Assembly: GCA_002633025.1 (NCBI GenBank)
Contig: NMRB01000166.1
Coordinates: forward strand, 133,371 to 197,370
Direction of reading: 5' to 3'
From: Notospermus geniculatus
Lineage: Eukaryota > Nemertea > Pilidiophora > Heteronemertea > Lineidae
DNA length: 64,000 nt
In this document: positions 1-10,151 of the stretch, in pieces
Numbering within the stretch: position 1 is the stretch's first letter
How the letters are laid out: every line of letters starts with the position of its first letter
Program-made: the position numbers and the translations under genes
Notes under the pieces: generated by a model
What the model saw: the letters and a program-made list of their open reading frames with translations, nothing else
Databases searched by the model: none
What the model was told of the DNA's origin: nothing

Positions 1-1650
1 TACCTACTTTTACTAGCAATTTTGAAGTATATACTGCTGTCTGTATGAATAAAACTGAAGTAAATACTTGAAGTAAATAGTACCAACTATTAGTAAAAGT
101 ATTTATTATTTACTAGTTCAGTAGTTGCTACAAAGTTAGTAAATACTCTAGTCGGTATGAATAAAGTGGAGTATTTACTCAGGTTTTTCAAGTACATACT
201 CCAAATTTTCAAGGTAGCTCCAGACCTACCTTGAAGCCGAAGTGAGCAGACACAACTTGTTACAATGGCAGCTTTTTTGCAAATTCTGGGCCAAAGGAAG
301 GTATATGCCAATAGGCGAACGTGCCAGGAATACACGCCCTGTTCCGCTTTCATGAGGAAAATGTAGTTTGGTTGGTTCAACATTTTATACACTCACTAGC
401 CATGTATTGCAACATAGGTTTTTACTTAATTTCTCCACAGTCAGTCATCGGTCTTTGATTTTCGAATGTGGATGTGACACTTTGAGGTATAATAGGCCTG
501 TTTGTTCAAAACGTTTTAAGGAAAAGTGAATATATCATGAAAATATCAGAATATCAAAATATCACCCATTTGATATCTCGAACATTTTGAAGTGCAAGAC
601 GACCACATTTTTACAAAATGAAAACAACGGAAATTCATTCACAACTGCGAAAAAATTAAGCTGAAAATATGCATCATTTTCGTGTTATATGTCATAAAAA
701 ATGCCCAACTTTGTAAAAATATCGAGTTTTTTTTTTAGAAAAGTTAAATTTTCTTAACTGTGGCTTTTCAATGGATGAAAGTGGCATGGTGGGACACATG
801 GGCAGCGTTACCTCTGCAGCATAATCTCATGCAAAATCTAAATTTTTCAGTTTTTGATAATTTTCGATAATATCAAATCTAATATCAAAATCTTTGTCCA
901 CAGTTGATATTTTTCAATTTTTTTTCTTTTGAATCCTTGCTTATCAGGCTTCATTATCGATCGTGAAAAGGAAAAATGATCCAGTATCACAAGAAGAGTT
1001 TGTCATTTTCATGTTTTGATATTTCTTTTTCATGACTTGATATTTTCATCAGCAGTGAAATTTTTCAGTTCGTATGCGCAAATGGCCAGTGAATAGTCCC
1101 CCGAACAGGTAGAGGTGGTGCCGAATCTTGGACATTTTCCCCAGGATTCCCCTAGCGCATATACCCCGTAGGACATTTGCCCCCCCCCCCCTCTCTCCCC
1201 GGACATCTGCCCCGGACATTTACCCCCGTAATCTAGGACTTCTGTCCGGGAGATGTCTTGGGGGGCAGAATTCCTACGGGGGAAAATAGGCTTCTGCCGT
1301 AGAAATCCCGGAATATTATATGATGGCTAAGCGGTTTTTNGAGAACGCTCCATCAGATATTATTCATTTATGGAAACTAGCGGCAGAAGATCAAACTAGG
1401 CCTACAGCCGTTCATTCGCACATAGCAGTTGAACGAATGAAGCGTTTAGTGGCCAACCGGCCACTTTCAGAGCAGTCAGTTTAGGTCGTAGACAAGTAGA
1501 AACTAGTAAAGCAGGAGTAGGTACTTTGAAGTAAAAGTAAAAGTTTATTCATATGAAATGAAGTATTTACTTTTACTTTCAGTGAATACTACCTAGTAGA
1601 TACTTTTACTACTTACTTCTACTAGCAAGTTAATACTCTTTTTTATTCAT
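1..1650. mobile_element. AGTA/TACT-rich insertion, probably non-autonomous DNA element
   Basis: Both ends of this stretch (about 1-190 and 1500-1650) are dense in the words AGTAAAAGTA and TACTTTTACTA; the middle is AT-rich with many GATATTTT/AAAATATC words and a C-rich tract near 1130-1300. No coding sequence is visible. The right end abuts an integrase zinc-finger region that stops abruptly, so I infer an insertion that truncated the neighbouring pol gene. Subterminal short-word repetition is typical of hAT-like non-autonomous elements, but the left end lies at the window edge and no target duplication can be tested. One unresolved base is at 1340. Confidence 0.35.
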
Positions 1651-2010
1651 ATGGCCCAAGGTCTTCTTCCGACCGAAATGCCCAGAAATAGGACTGTCAT
1701 GGTGTTCATGAAGAATGTGCAATTTCATCACCTCTGGAACAAAGATTTGTTTCTTTCCATTCTTATTTCTGTACAACACCTGATCAAAAATACAATCGTT
1801 GGCTAATTGTTGAATTCTTTGTGAAGCAGGACTGTTGGAATCTTCCAATCGTTGAATAAGTTTTCCAAGGAAAGGATCCTCTTTCTGTAATTTGGCCAAC
1901 TGGTCAATTCCCACAACATCAGGGATAGATCCCGAGGAATCCAAAGAGGAAGACTTGTGAGAACTTGGGAGTAGGGGAGTTGATTCTGGACAATGGGGTG
2001 CACCCTGTCT

Positions 2011-2154
2011 ACAGTTCTCACAAAGGAAATCCATCTCTCTAGCCTCCTCAGGATCGACTCCCACACAAGAATCATGGTACCACTTGGTACACTGATCACA
2101 TTGTACCCAATCGATTATGTCATCAGAAGGTTTCAGACACTGAGGATGACTACA
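2011..2154 (-). other. PHD finger between RNase H and integrase
   Basis: Pol residues 661-708 show the full Cys4-His-Cys3 ligand set: C661, C666, C679, C682, H687, C690, C705, C708, with WYH before the histidine pair and an aromatic residue two positions before C705. This spacing is that of PHD fingers, which usually read histone H3 tails. Here it sits where the linker between RNase H and integrase lies, so a chromatin-targeting role for integration is plausible but inferred. Confidence 0.8.
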
Positions 2155-2310
2155 CAACTCAACATCAATAGTTCCCACAGACAGTATGGGTTCAAACCGC
2201 CTGTCTCTACTCAAAGCATCTGGTATAACATTTAATTTCCCTTTCCGGTATTTCACTTCTATGTCAAATTCTTGTACTCGCAATACCCACCGATACAACC
2301 TAGGAGCAAG

Positions 2311-2565
2311 GTTAACCNAGCAACCGGTAACCAAGCTGGCCTGAGACACTTTTTCATTGGCCGAGCGGTTCGTAGCCATGGTAGCACAAGAACATCCGTT
2401 GCCAACGGGCCAAACAGTTCTGAAAGCAGCGTGCTGATAGGCTGTAAAACTCGCGCCATGCCCAGACGCCATCTGTTGACCGAACGCGGCGAATTTTACG
2501 AAGTTAAGCAGTTGTGGAGAGCGAGTAAACCGAAGGGGGCGCGATACACAACTGCGGAGGGAGTT
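2311..2565 (-). repeat. In-frame foreign segment splitting RNase H
   Basis: Between the RNase H motif LAVVWGL and the resumed YRWVLRVQEF lie roughly 85 codons with no RNase H character, where about 35 are expected. The segment has no stop in the pol frame. An unresolved base lies inside it at 2319. I see no clear terminal repeats or target duplication. It could be an inserted repeat or an assembly join. Confidence 0.5.
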
Positions 2566-4127
2566 TACTAATCCCCATACAACGGCCAAAATTTCTCGTT
2601 CAGTGGCAGAATACTTGCGTTCAGGAGAACTCAAAGTCCTGCTACTGTACCCAACTGGTCTTAGAACATTGTCCTGCATTTGGAGTAAACAGGCTCCTAA
2701 TCCCACCCCACTGGCGTCAGTATGAAGCTCAAAATCACTGGTGGGATCAGGGTGTGCCAAGCAGGGAGCAGAAATTAACTTGTCCTTCAATTCCTCGAAG
2801 GCAATTTCACACTGATCAGTCCACTTGAACTTGACATTTTTCCTTCTCAGTTGATACAACGGTTCGGAGATTGTTGCACAATTTGGAATAAACTTGGAAA
2901 GCCATCCCACCATGCCCAAAAACCTGTCAAGCTCACGACGATCCCGGGGTGCTGGGTAATTGATGATAGCATCAATTTTCCCTCCAGCAGTAGAAATACC
3001 CCCTGCAGAAACCTCATGACCCAAGTACTCTGCCTCTGTTAACAACAACCGACTCTTGTCAATGCTGGCGGTTATTCCAGCTTCACGCAAGCAATCTAGC
3101 ACCTGTTTGAGATGGAAGAGATGATCCTCCCAAGTACATGAGAAAATAATGACATCATCAATATTAACTTCGCAGATTTTCCCTAACAATTTCTTTTTCT
3201 TCAACACTTTTTCCATCAATCGTTGGAAGGTTGCCGGTCCATTGCGGACCCCCATGGGGAGGACTTTAAATTGGTATAGATTCTCGCCCAAGCTGAATGC
3301 CGTCAACTCCCTATCCTCTTCCCTCAAATACACCTGGAAAAATCCAGTCTTCATGTCCAGTACAGAAAAGAACTTCGCCCCATGCATGGATGATAAAATT
3401 CTATCAACTTTCTGTAGAGGATAGGAGTCAGGTTTCGTACGGGCATTCAACTTGCGATAATCTACACACAATCTAAAGCCACCCCTTGACTTTGGGACCA
3501 TTACCACTGGACTACGCCATGGTGATTTACTCTCCTCAATAATACCATCATGTAACAACTCAGATATCTGACTCTCAGCTGCTTTCCGTTTCTCCAATGA
3601 CAAATTGTAGGGTTTCTGCTTAATGGGTTGCGTACCCTCTTCCAGAACTATCTCATGCTCAATAACTCTGGTTTTCCCTGGCTTATCGGTAATAACATCT
3701 GAATACTCATTCAAAATTTCCTGAACTGCACACTGGCGTTTGTCTTGTTCCATTGCGATTGGCTGAGCTGGGGGTGAACTGCCACCCAAACCTGACCCTG
3801 GTTCTTGGTCACCAGATGGTTCCACACATGAACTAACCCCCAGGAGTGGCCACTTGATGGTGGGTTTCAATGTGGAGATCCAATATTCTCCAGATGCGAA
3901 GTCTACTGTCAGCCCAACTTTATAGATAAAGCTCTGGCCCAACAACAATGGTGTAGCCATGGTTTCAACTACCACGCATTCAACGCAAGATTCAACCCCA
4001 CCACACCATATGTCAAGCATAACCACTCCTGAGGGCGTAATGGTAGAACCATCGAACCATTTCAAAGTCAAGTTATTTGAATCTTGAATTTCAACCTTAT
4101 CTGATAACCTAGAACAAAACTCTCGGG

Positions 4128-5311
4128 TTACCATGGTGACCGTTGCTCAACCAAGGGACCAGGAGTTGTCTGAGAGACAAATTCCCTGGCCTCAGGATTC
4201 AGCACAGATTGAATCTCCTCATCCTGTTTTGAATTTAATTTCACCCTATCAGTTGACACAAAGGAAACACTCCCTTCCTTCATGTCTTTACGCGGCTTCT
4301 CCTCAGTTTTCGGACAGTCCTTCCTCTTGTGTCCTAACTGTCCACATTTGAAACACGCCTCAGTGTACTTTTGATGTTTCTTCTTAAATCCACCGTTCGA
4401 TTCCCTTTGATCTGATTTCTCCGATTTCTGCTTCTCTGACGAAGATTTGTCCTCTTTCTTCTCCTCTTTTTTCTCGTCCCTGATCAATCTGCGTTGGAGA
4501 ACATAATCATCTGTAAATTTAGCAAGGTCCCGAACCGACATGCTCTCCTTTTCGATCAACTTGAGACGTAAGGTTTCATCACGAATCGTAGATGTGAATT
4601 GATCCGAAACAATTTTCTCTTGAATCTGCACGTATTCTTTGTTGGCCAGAAGAGAATCACTGGGACACAACCAGTATTTGACGTAATCTTCCAATCTAGC
4701 AGCGAAATCGGTAAAACTCTCGGAATGCGTTTTGACCTCCTTCCGAAATTTCGACCTATATGTAGCTGGTGTCAGCCGATAACGACGAAAGACTGCATCC
4801 TTGACAACTGCATAGTCTTTCTGTTGTTCGAGCGTCAATGAAAAATAGGCCTGCTGAGCAGGACCAGTAAGATATGGTTCCAGAACAGCTGAACGTTCTG
4901 TATCTGAAATCTTATACCGCGTAGCCAAGTTCTCAAATGTTCGGAACCAAAAATGTATATCGTCTTTATCGGTTAATTTTGTCATTTCCTTGATCTTTAC
5001 GTAAGTAGTAGTCTTCGTCCTAGTGGCAACCAGTTTGTCAACCGATGACAGAAACAAATCATTGTCCTCCCGACGGGACTCCTCAAATGACTTTAAGATT
5101 CCTCTTAACAAGTCACCAACATCCAGCCCAGAGGCTGGCACAACCGGATCAGGTTCCCGTATTTCGTCAAGATAGCCAAGGCTTCAATTCGATCTTCCTT
5201 TAACTTGACCTCTTTAATGTCTATGTGATTCATTTCACACAAGGTTGCCAAAAACTCTGTTGTATAACGTCGTAATTTAGCTTTCACGGCTTCTTTCTCT
5301 TTACCATCCAT
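4128..5311 (-). pseudogene. gag with SCAN-like capsid and CCHC knuckle, one frameshift
   Basis: The frame starts at an ATG at 5311 (MDGKEKEAVKAKLRRY) and shifts near 5157 in a GGG run; the second frame continues to a stop at 4128. It encodes a capsid with SCAN-related character (FWFRTFENLA, EPYLTGPAQQAYFSL, RRYRLTPATYRSKFR), a Lys/Glu-rich charged stretch, then one zinc knuckle, CFKCGQLGHKRKDC. This is a standard nucleocapsid arrangement. The pol ATG overlaps the gag stop by seven bases in the -1 frame, suggesting reinitiation or frameshifting. Calling the single-base indel a defect is inference from domain continuity; a sequencing error is possible. Confidence 0.8.
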
Positions 5312-5396
5312 TCTGCAGGCCTATTTTTTAATGAAACGTTACAATAAAAAAAGTTACTCTGACTGCTCCGGAAATACACGAATCGAACTCGAAGGA

Positions 5397-5437
5397 TAAT
5401 CCCAGGGTCGTGGGTTCGAGCCCCACGTTGGGCGCCA
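5397..5437 (-). other. Primer binding site matching tRNA-Lys(CUU), extended
   Basis: On the + strand this stretch matches the 3' half of animal tRNA-Lys(CUU), ending in the CCA tail, over 41 bases with one mismatch, as recalled from the tRNA sequence. The element's minus strand is therefore complementary to the tRNA. A normal primer site needs only the last 18 bases (5420-5437); here identity continues through the T-loop, variable loop and anticodon stem. Four bases separate it from the LTR. Confidence 0.8.
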
Positions 5438-5441
5438 ATCA

Positions 5442-5644
5442 TGTAGGGGTTCTTCCTTCATTCACAGAATAACGATGGCTTCTCAATTCCCTGGACAACT
5501 TCCATTTATTCGGAGCAACACAATCATACACCTGACAGGGTCCACGCCATTATCCACAATGACCTTTACACGTTCACACCTTAATAAAGCATGCGCATGC
5601 GCAGCAATCCTACTGCGCATGCCCACACAAGGTATCATAGTACA
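5442..5644 (-). repeat. 5' LTR of the minus-strand element
   Basis: On the minus strand the segment begins TGTACTATG and ends CCCCTACA, giving TG...CA ends with TGTA/TACA inversion, and lies four bases from the primer site. No second copy exists to confirm the outer boundary because the 3' LTR is missing, so the outer edge at 5644 is a best guess. Confidence 0.6.
5589..5625. promoter_or_regulatory. NRF1-like palindromic sites in the LTR
   Basis: The perfect palindrome TGCGCATGCGCA (5592-5603) and a second CTGCGCATGCCC about 20 bases on match the NRF1 consensus. LTRs carry the element's promoter, so these could be its activating sites. No expression data are available. Confidence 0.45.
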
Positions 5645-6198
5645 GATAGATGAGAAATGCCACTACAGATTGACGTATGTTTCATCAAAATCGGCCCAGG
5701 CGTTGGGGAGCTATCGCTGATAAACCTCGCGCCAATCGGAACTGGAATGAAGAGTAGCTAGCTAGCAGTAGGCCTACATATACATCGCCATGATTGATGG
5801 TGGATGATGGGCGCAGGCCTTGCCAACATGCAACACACTCACTGATGACAAGTGACATGACTGACATGACGCTGTGTCTATTATTGACTGGCCACAACAC
5901 GGGGAATAGGCCTAGGCCATATAGGTCCGTAGTTAACTTGGATATCAAATGGAATAAAACACGTTAAAAATAAAATAATTTACACAGATGTGCTTTTATT
6001 TGGTCGATTTCGAAAGCGTCGAGAGGTGGGTGACGAGCAACCAACTCTGTGCGGTTTGCGAATGACGAATGCACGAATGAGCGTTGCGTCACAGTGTTGA
6101 CCCGAGATGAGATGACGTCAGCGAAACCGCGTCGTGGCTGCCGCGATCGAGTGACGCTGCAGCGTACGTGCTCGACGTCGTGGTGACGCTGCGTTCGT
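5645..6198. other. No gene seen
   Basis: Non-coding sequence between two mobile elements. I see AGGCCTA words and no frame with recognisable protein similarity. Confidence 0.5.
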
Positions 6199-6690
6199 AT
6201 ACCCGCCGCACACGAGTGCAATTTTGTCTCCAACTATGGAGATTTTGGCCTCCTACGTGCAAATTATGTCATCGTGTGCGGTGGTCGGAGACGGAGGCGG
6301 AGACGGATTTTTTTGCCTCCAAAGCAGATCAAACATGTTTGATCGGAGGAGACAAAAATCTCCTATGGAGGCAACGTTGTCATCGTGTGCGGTGGTTGGA
6401 GGCGGAGGCGGAGACGGATGCAAAACATCTGTCCAATCAAGAGACGTGGTGACGTCATTTTATAACGTCATGATGACATTGTTATATTAATGACGTCAAA
6501 CATGTTTCCATTCGTCCCGGATTTTTTTCGGTGACGAATGACGTCACCATGGTCACGCCGCATCAACAGGAGACAAATTTGCACTCGTCTGCGGCGGGTG
6601 ACGCACCGTGTGCGGTGACAGGATGCTGAGACAAAAATCTCCTATGGAGGCAACGTCGGAGACAAAATTGCACTCGTGTGCGGCAGGTAT
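6199..6690. mobile_element. Foldback/TIR DNA element with internal duplication
   Basis: The left end (6199-6231) is repeated inverted at the right end (6658-6690) over about 33 bases around GCACACGAGTGCAATTTTG. Inside, the word TCGTGTGCGGTGGT followed by GGAGGCGGAGACGGA occurs twice about 110 bases apart, and a partial terminal repeat recurs near 6570-6600. There is no transposase frame, so it is non-autonomous. Confidence 0.65.
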
Positions 6691-6825
6691 TAGGCCCGAC
6701 GTCATGGGTTGTTGACGTCATATGGGCAAAGGTAAATGCGTTAGGACAACAGACTTCATCTAATTAAACAGTTCATTGTTGGCGGATGACCCCCAAAATC
6801 AATAGGNCATGTACTGGACATTTTG

Positions 6826-7600
6826 TCAATTTATGAACAATCTTCTGATTCTGTCTATCCTGGTGAAACTGCTGCATGCCAACTGCAGCAAAGTTTTCGA
6901 TATGTGCTGGAAGCGTGTCTTGAGATCAGCTAGATACTCAGCGTGAGATTGAGAAAGACCAAAAACCGGTTTGAAATCAAGACCTAAGATATCCTTAGGC
7001 TCTCTGAGGAAGACCAAATAGTAAGGGCTGTAACCATCCAAATGAGGAGATGCAAAAGAGTTGTACGCATACTGTGCGGAACTCTAATAATGGTCCCAGT
7101 CTGGACCCATCTGAGTCAGGTTGACCTTGATCAGATCAGCTATTTGCTGGTATTCATAAAACTTAGCAAATGCTTTTACTTTAGATCTACACAGCAAGGT
7201 CCAATGTAAATGTACTACAAAACTGGAAGTAAAAGCATTTGCTAGCTTTTATGAATATCAGCCATTGACGGTATTTGACGCTCAACGTGCAAAGAACCAT
7301 GATTATGGACGGAAAGTACCTTACGATCGATACCCAATGAATTGCACAAGATTTCGATAACCTTTCCCATCAAAGATGATGCGGCGTCAGTCACGAGGAC
7401 TGAAGGGACCCCAAACGTTGCAATAATGCGTTGAAGGTACCAAACTGAATTAAAGTACAATGCTTCACATGTGTAGAAAGTGCTGTAGTGACTTGCGCAG
7501 TGAACAAAATATCATGGTACGACACCTTTAGTCCTTGAGTATCAATAAATTTGATATCTACAGTGATATTCAGAGCAGAAAACACAAAAAAAGAAATGTA
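6826..7600 (-). pseudogene. Broken retroelement integrase
   Basis: The 7242-7460 frame carries an integrase-core stretch, IIATFGVPSVLVTDAASSLM, then SVHNHGSLHVERQI with the catalytic glutamate. The 6826-7041 frame carries the following part, GYSPYYLVFLREPKDILGLD, typical of Ty3/gypsy integrases. Frameshifts and a foldback insertion at 7151-7257 interrupt it. A possible earlier part lies in another frame up to about 7600. No RT, LTR or gag is seen nearby, so this is an isolated fragment. Confidence 0.65.
7151..7257. mobile_element. MITE-like foldback inside the integrase remnant
   Basis: ATTCATAAAACTTAGCAAATG with its following bases at the left end is repeated inverted at the right end over about 36 bases with a few mismatches, and TA flanks each end. 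It interrupts the integrase frame, so it is younger than that copy. Confidence 0.65.
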
Positions 7601-8069
7601 CTGATGTAAAAACAAATACGGTTGATATGGCAACTGTCAAAAGGTTACCATGGCAACCCAAATATCACAAATGGGTAAAAGTGAATGTATTAAGCATATG
7701 TAGACAAAAAATAAATTCTTTTCTGGTAAAATAATGATTTTTTAAATTGTCACTTCTCAAAAATGGTCATTTCAGAAAAATGCATTTTTCTCAAAAATTT
7801 CCCAACAGATTTTTTTCTTTTTTTCATAAAATCATAATTCATACCCTTAAGTAAGATGTAGCACAGGTCTCATGGTCTTAACATTTTTTTTCACTTTACC
7901 CTTTTTAAGGCCCTCTGTGACCAGACTCTAAAATTGAAAATTGCAGAGTCTGGTGGCACGAGACTAACATAAGATATATAATGGGTTTTTGATTTAACCT
8001 ACTTTTCAAGGTCACAGAGGTCAAAGTTCGACAAGGGCTGGACTGTGCTAAAATTCTCACCCTCACGTG
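7601..8069. other. No gene seen
   Basis: AT-rich non-coding sequence with poly-T runs. No motif recognised. Confidence 0.4.
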
Positions 8070-8300
8070 TCGGGGTGATTGAAATATCATGAGATTTTGA
8101 TATATCAAACTTGATAATTTGAAATATCTCTGCCTGTGGTAGAGATAGAGGCATGATATCACCCATACTTAGGCTACTGATGATGCCCATTTCGATTATG
8201 CAACGACCTCGATGATCAGAGGTCAAGGTCAAGGTCAAACTTGATAATTTGAAATATCTCTGCCTGTGGTGGAGATAGAGGCATGATATCACCTATACCA
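8070..8300 (-). repeat. Dimeric dispersed repeat with TCAAGGTCA words
   Basis: The block TTGAAATATCTCTGCCTGTG with its following bases appears at about 8115 and again at about 8248, a period near 130, separated by GGTCAAGGTCAAGGTCAAAC. The same family, in reverse orientation and with about three units, occurs at 34075-34480. Confidence 0.65.
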
Positions 8301-9638
8301 TAAAGAGATCAAACCCCTAAAGCAACCACTTGGGCACACACTGGTGCTTGTCCGATGAGTTCCAGTTTTTCTCACCAGATGGCTCTTATCACCCAAATTT
8401 CCATGTTAAACTAATATTTCTAATCAAATTTGTGTTGGTGGCCGTAGCATCCTACAATCCACCAGCCCTGAGCCCAAATTTGTGAAGAATGACCAATTCA
8501 TAAAGGTGCCAGGGCTGGGTAAACCTGTTGGTCCCATCCCTGTACATATGTACAGTAGCCTATCTAAATGTACAGCAGATACCCGAGAGACAGATCGTGC
8601 GCAAGGGTGCTGGCTGCTAAATATTCCATACCACAAAAACTACTGAATGGAATCGTATGGAATTTTCACACATCATGGAGAAGACCCATAGCTCTCATAT
8701 AAAACAACTGGAAGAAGTTTCATTGAAAATTTCTTTGGGTATCACGTTTTTCTGAGAATGTCATACACTCACAGGTGTTTGTGGCACTCTACTTTGAGTG
8801 TTGGCCTCCATCTCGGCTAAGTTTTCACACCTCTTCAAAATCACCTCAACAATCACTTGGCAAACTAGAAAGGGAGATGGAGAATTCCATGGAAGAAGTT
8901 AGCCTATAACACATTCCCTGTGATCCAGCCAAAATTCTCTCTGAAATGCATACCACACAGCACAGCACAGCACACATGTGACATGATGGATGGAGTAGAG
9001 CTGACTCGTCGGAGAGCATGGAAACTTACCACCAGTAACTCACAATATTACAGAAAACGATGTCAAAAATTTTGATACTCACATGATAAAATCGATCTTT
9101 ATCATCCTGTCAATCGATGGGATGTGGATATTATTTCGAAAGTAGAGAGTTTCATTCATAAAACAAACGATAAAGTCGAGTGAAAATCGGTCTATTCTGA
9201 CAGCTGGCTGCGTGTGAAGAACCGCGTGGTGAGTCTCGCGCAAAACCAGCGTGAGCGCAGCGCCGAATCATTTCGACCAATGAGAGTGTTTGTTGTTGTT
9301 ATCATCGAGGCGGCACGTGGCATGGTTTCATTTTGATTGGGCCCTGAAACTGAGAGTTGGTTGATGCCCCACCCAGGCCAGAAAATTATCCTAACGTGTC
9401 GTGCATCTTTTTCCACAGGGGCTTGAATCAAATGGTGAAAAAGGGTTAAAATGTGTTAGGATATTACCACAGGCACAGAGGGTACCACCCCTGACTAGGC
9501 CTATACCACCCCAAAAATAACACCCACAGTGTCTGATCATGCTGCCCGGCCTGATGTAGTAGGCAGGCCCTATCCTAGGCTAGGCCTATAGCCGAGGCCT
9601 AGAGAGGTGATATCATCAGGGGTGTGTTAGGCCTACTG
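8301..9638. other. No gene seen
   Basis: Non-coding. Short frames here lack recognisable motifs. A CACAG simple repeat lies near 8955. Confidence 0.4.
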
Positions 9639-9760
9639 CACAGGAATATGTATCGTTGAAGCAGAAGGGTCCCTTGGGACCCTTACTGACAACACTTATA
9701 TTGTGTTGTCAGTAAGGGTCCCAAAGGGACCCTTCTGCTTCAACGATACATATTCCTGTG
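9639..9760. repeat. Near-perfect 122-base hairpin
   Basis: Two arms of about 57 bases, differing by a single-base indel in a T run, flank a loop of about five bases (TTATA). The arm starts CACAGGAATATGTATCG. It could be a young foldback element or a hairpin RNA precursor. Confidence 0.8.
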
Positions 9761-9803
9761 GTTACTGAAACTCCTTGAGGCATCACGTTCACCACAACAG
9801 CTA

Positions 9804-9853
9804 GCATCCTCCCACAGCAGGGCTTTGGTCTCGTTCCTGCTGTGGGAGGATGC
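9804..9853. repeat. Small foldback, GCATCCTCCCAC family
   Basis: The arm GCATCCTCCCACAGCAGG is repeated inverted at the right end with a short spacer. Related copies are at 14286-14393 and 33400-33461. Confidence 0.7.
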
Positions 9854-9925
9854 AGCTGAGGGCCCAGCCAGTAGTGGGCCATCAAAGTGGGTTAGGCCTA
9901 GGCTACTGACATTAGGGCCTACTAG

Positions 9926-10151
9926 ATATACTCTAGATTCGTTCTTCTAAGGTTGCTTTACTGAACACCCATATGACCGCCTACCCTATTAAATATGCAT
10001 GGCAAAATAAAGAGCTGTAACGCAAGACTCACTCATTGGTCAGTTATGTTGAATAGAATTAATAAATTCTTTGTATTGACTATATTGTGGGCTAGGCAAC
10101 CTACAGCATGAATATCTGAAGTAACCTTAGAAGAACGAATCTAGAGTATGT
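9926..10151. mobile_element. MITE with about 28-base inverted ends
   Basis: The left end, ACTCTAGATTCGTTCTTCTA with its flanks, is repeated inverted at 10121-10150. The roughly 170-base interior is AT-rich and non-coding. Confidence 0.65.

Larger units (their letters stand above)
1650..4134 (-). pseudogene. pol of minus-strand Ty3/gypsy element (PR fragment-RT-RNase H-PHD-IN fragment)
   Basis: One long open frame. Residues 1-100 are the C-terminal half of a retropepsin (LLLGQSF); the D-T-G loop that should precede MVTREFC is missing. Residues about 203-380 are reverse transcriptase (LCVDYRKLN, LPMGVRNGPATFQ), but the catalytic YxDD reads NIDD at 324-327. Residues 467-523 begin RNase H (ELHTDASG). 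About 85 unrelated residues follow, then the RNase H end resumes (YRWVLRVQEFDIEVKYRKGK). A PHD finger occupies 661-708, and an integrase HH zinc-finger start (HILHEHHDSPISGH) ends the frame. The ATG overlaps the gag stop in ATGGTAA. The integrase core is lost at the insertion near 1650. Inactive. Confidence 0.85.
1650..5644 (-). mobile_element. Ty3/gypsy-type LTR retrotransposon, 3' truncated
   Basis: Reading on the minus strand the order is 5' LTR (5644-5442), tRNA-Lys primer site, gag, then pol with a partial protease, RT, RNase H, a PHD finger and the integrase zinc finger. The integrase core, polypurine tract and 3' LTR are absent: the element ends near 1650 against unrelated AT-rich DNA. 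Gag has one frameshift, the protease lacks its active-site aspartate loop, and RNase H is split by foreign sequence, so this copy is dead. RT-RNase H-integrase order is that of Ty3/gypsy elements. Confidence 0.85.

Noticed and set aside
5397-5437. Functional tRNA-Lys gene
   Set aside because: Only the 3' half is present; the preceding bases do not form an acceptor or D arm, and it ends in an encoded CCA beside an LTR, as a primer site does.
1650-5644. Gmr1-type element because of the SCAN-like capsid
   Set aside because: In Gmr1 elements integrase precedes RT; here it follows RNase H.
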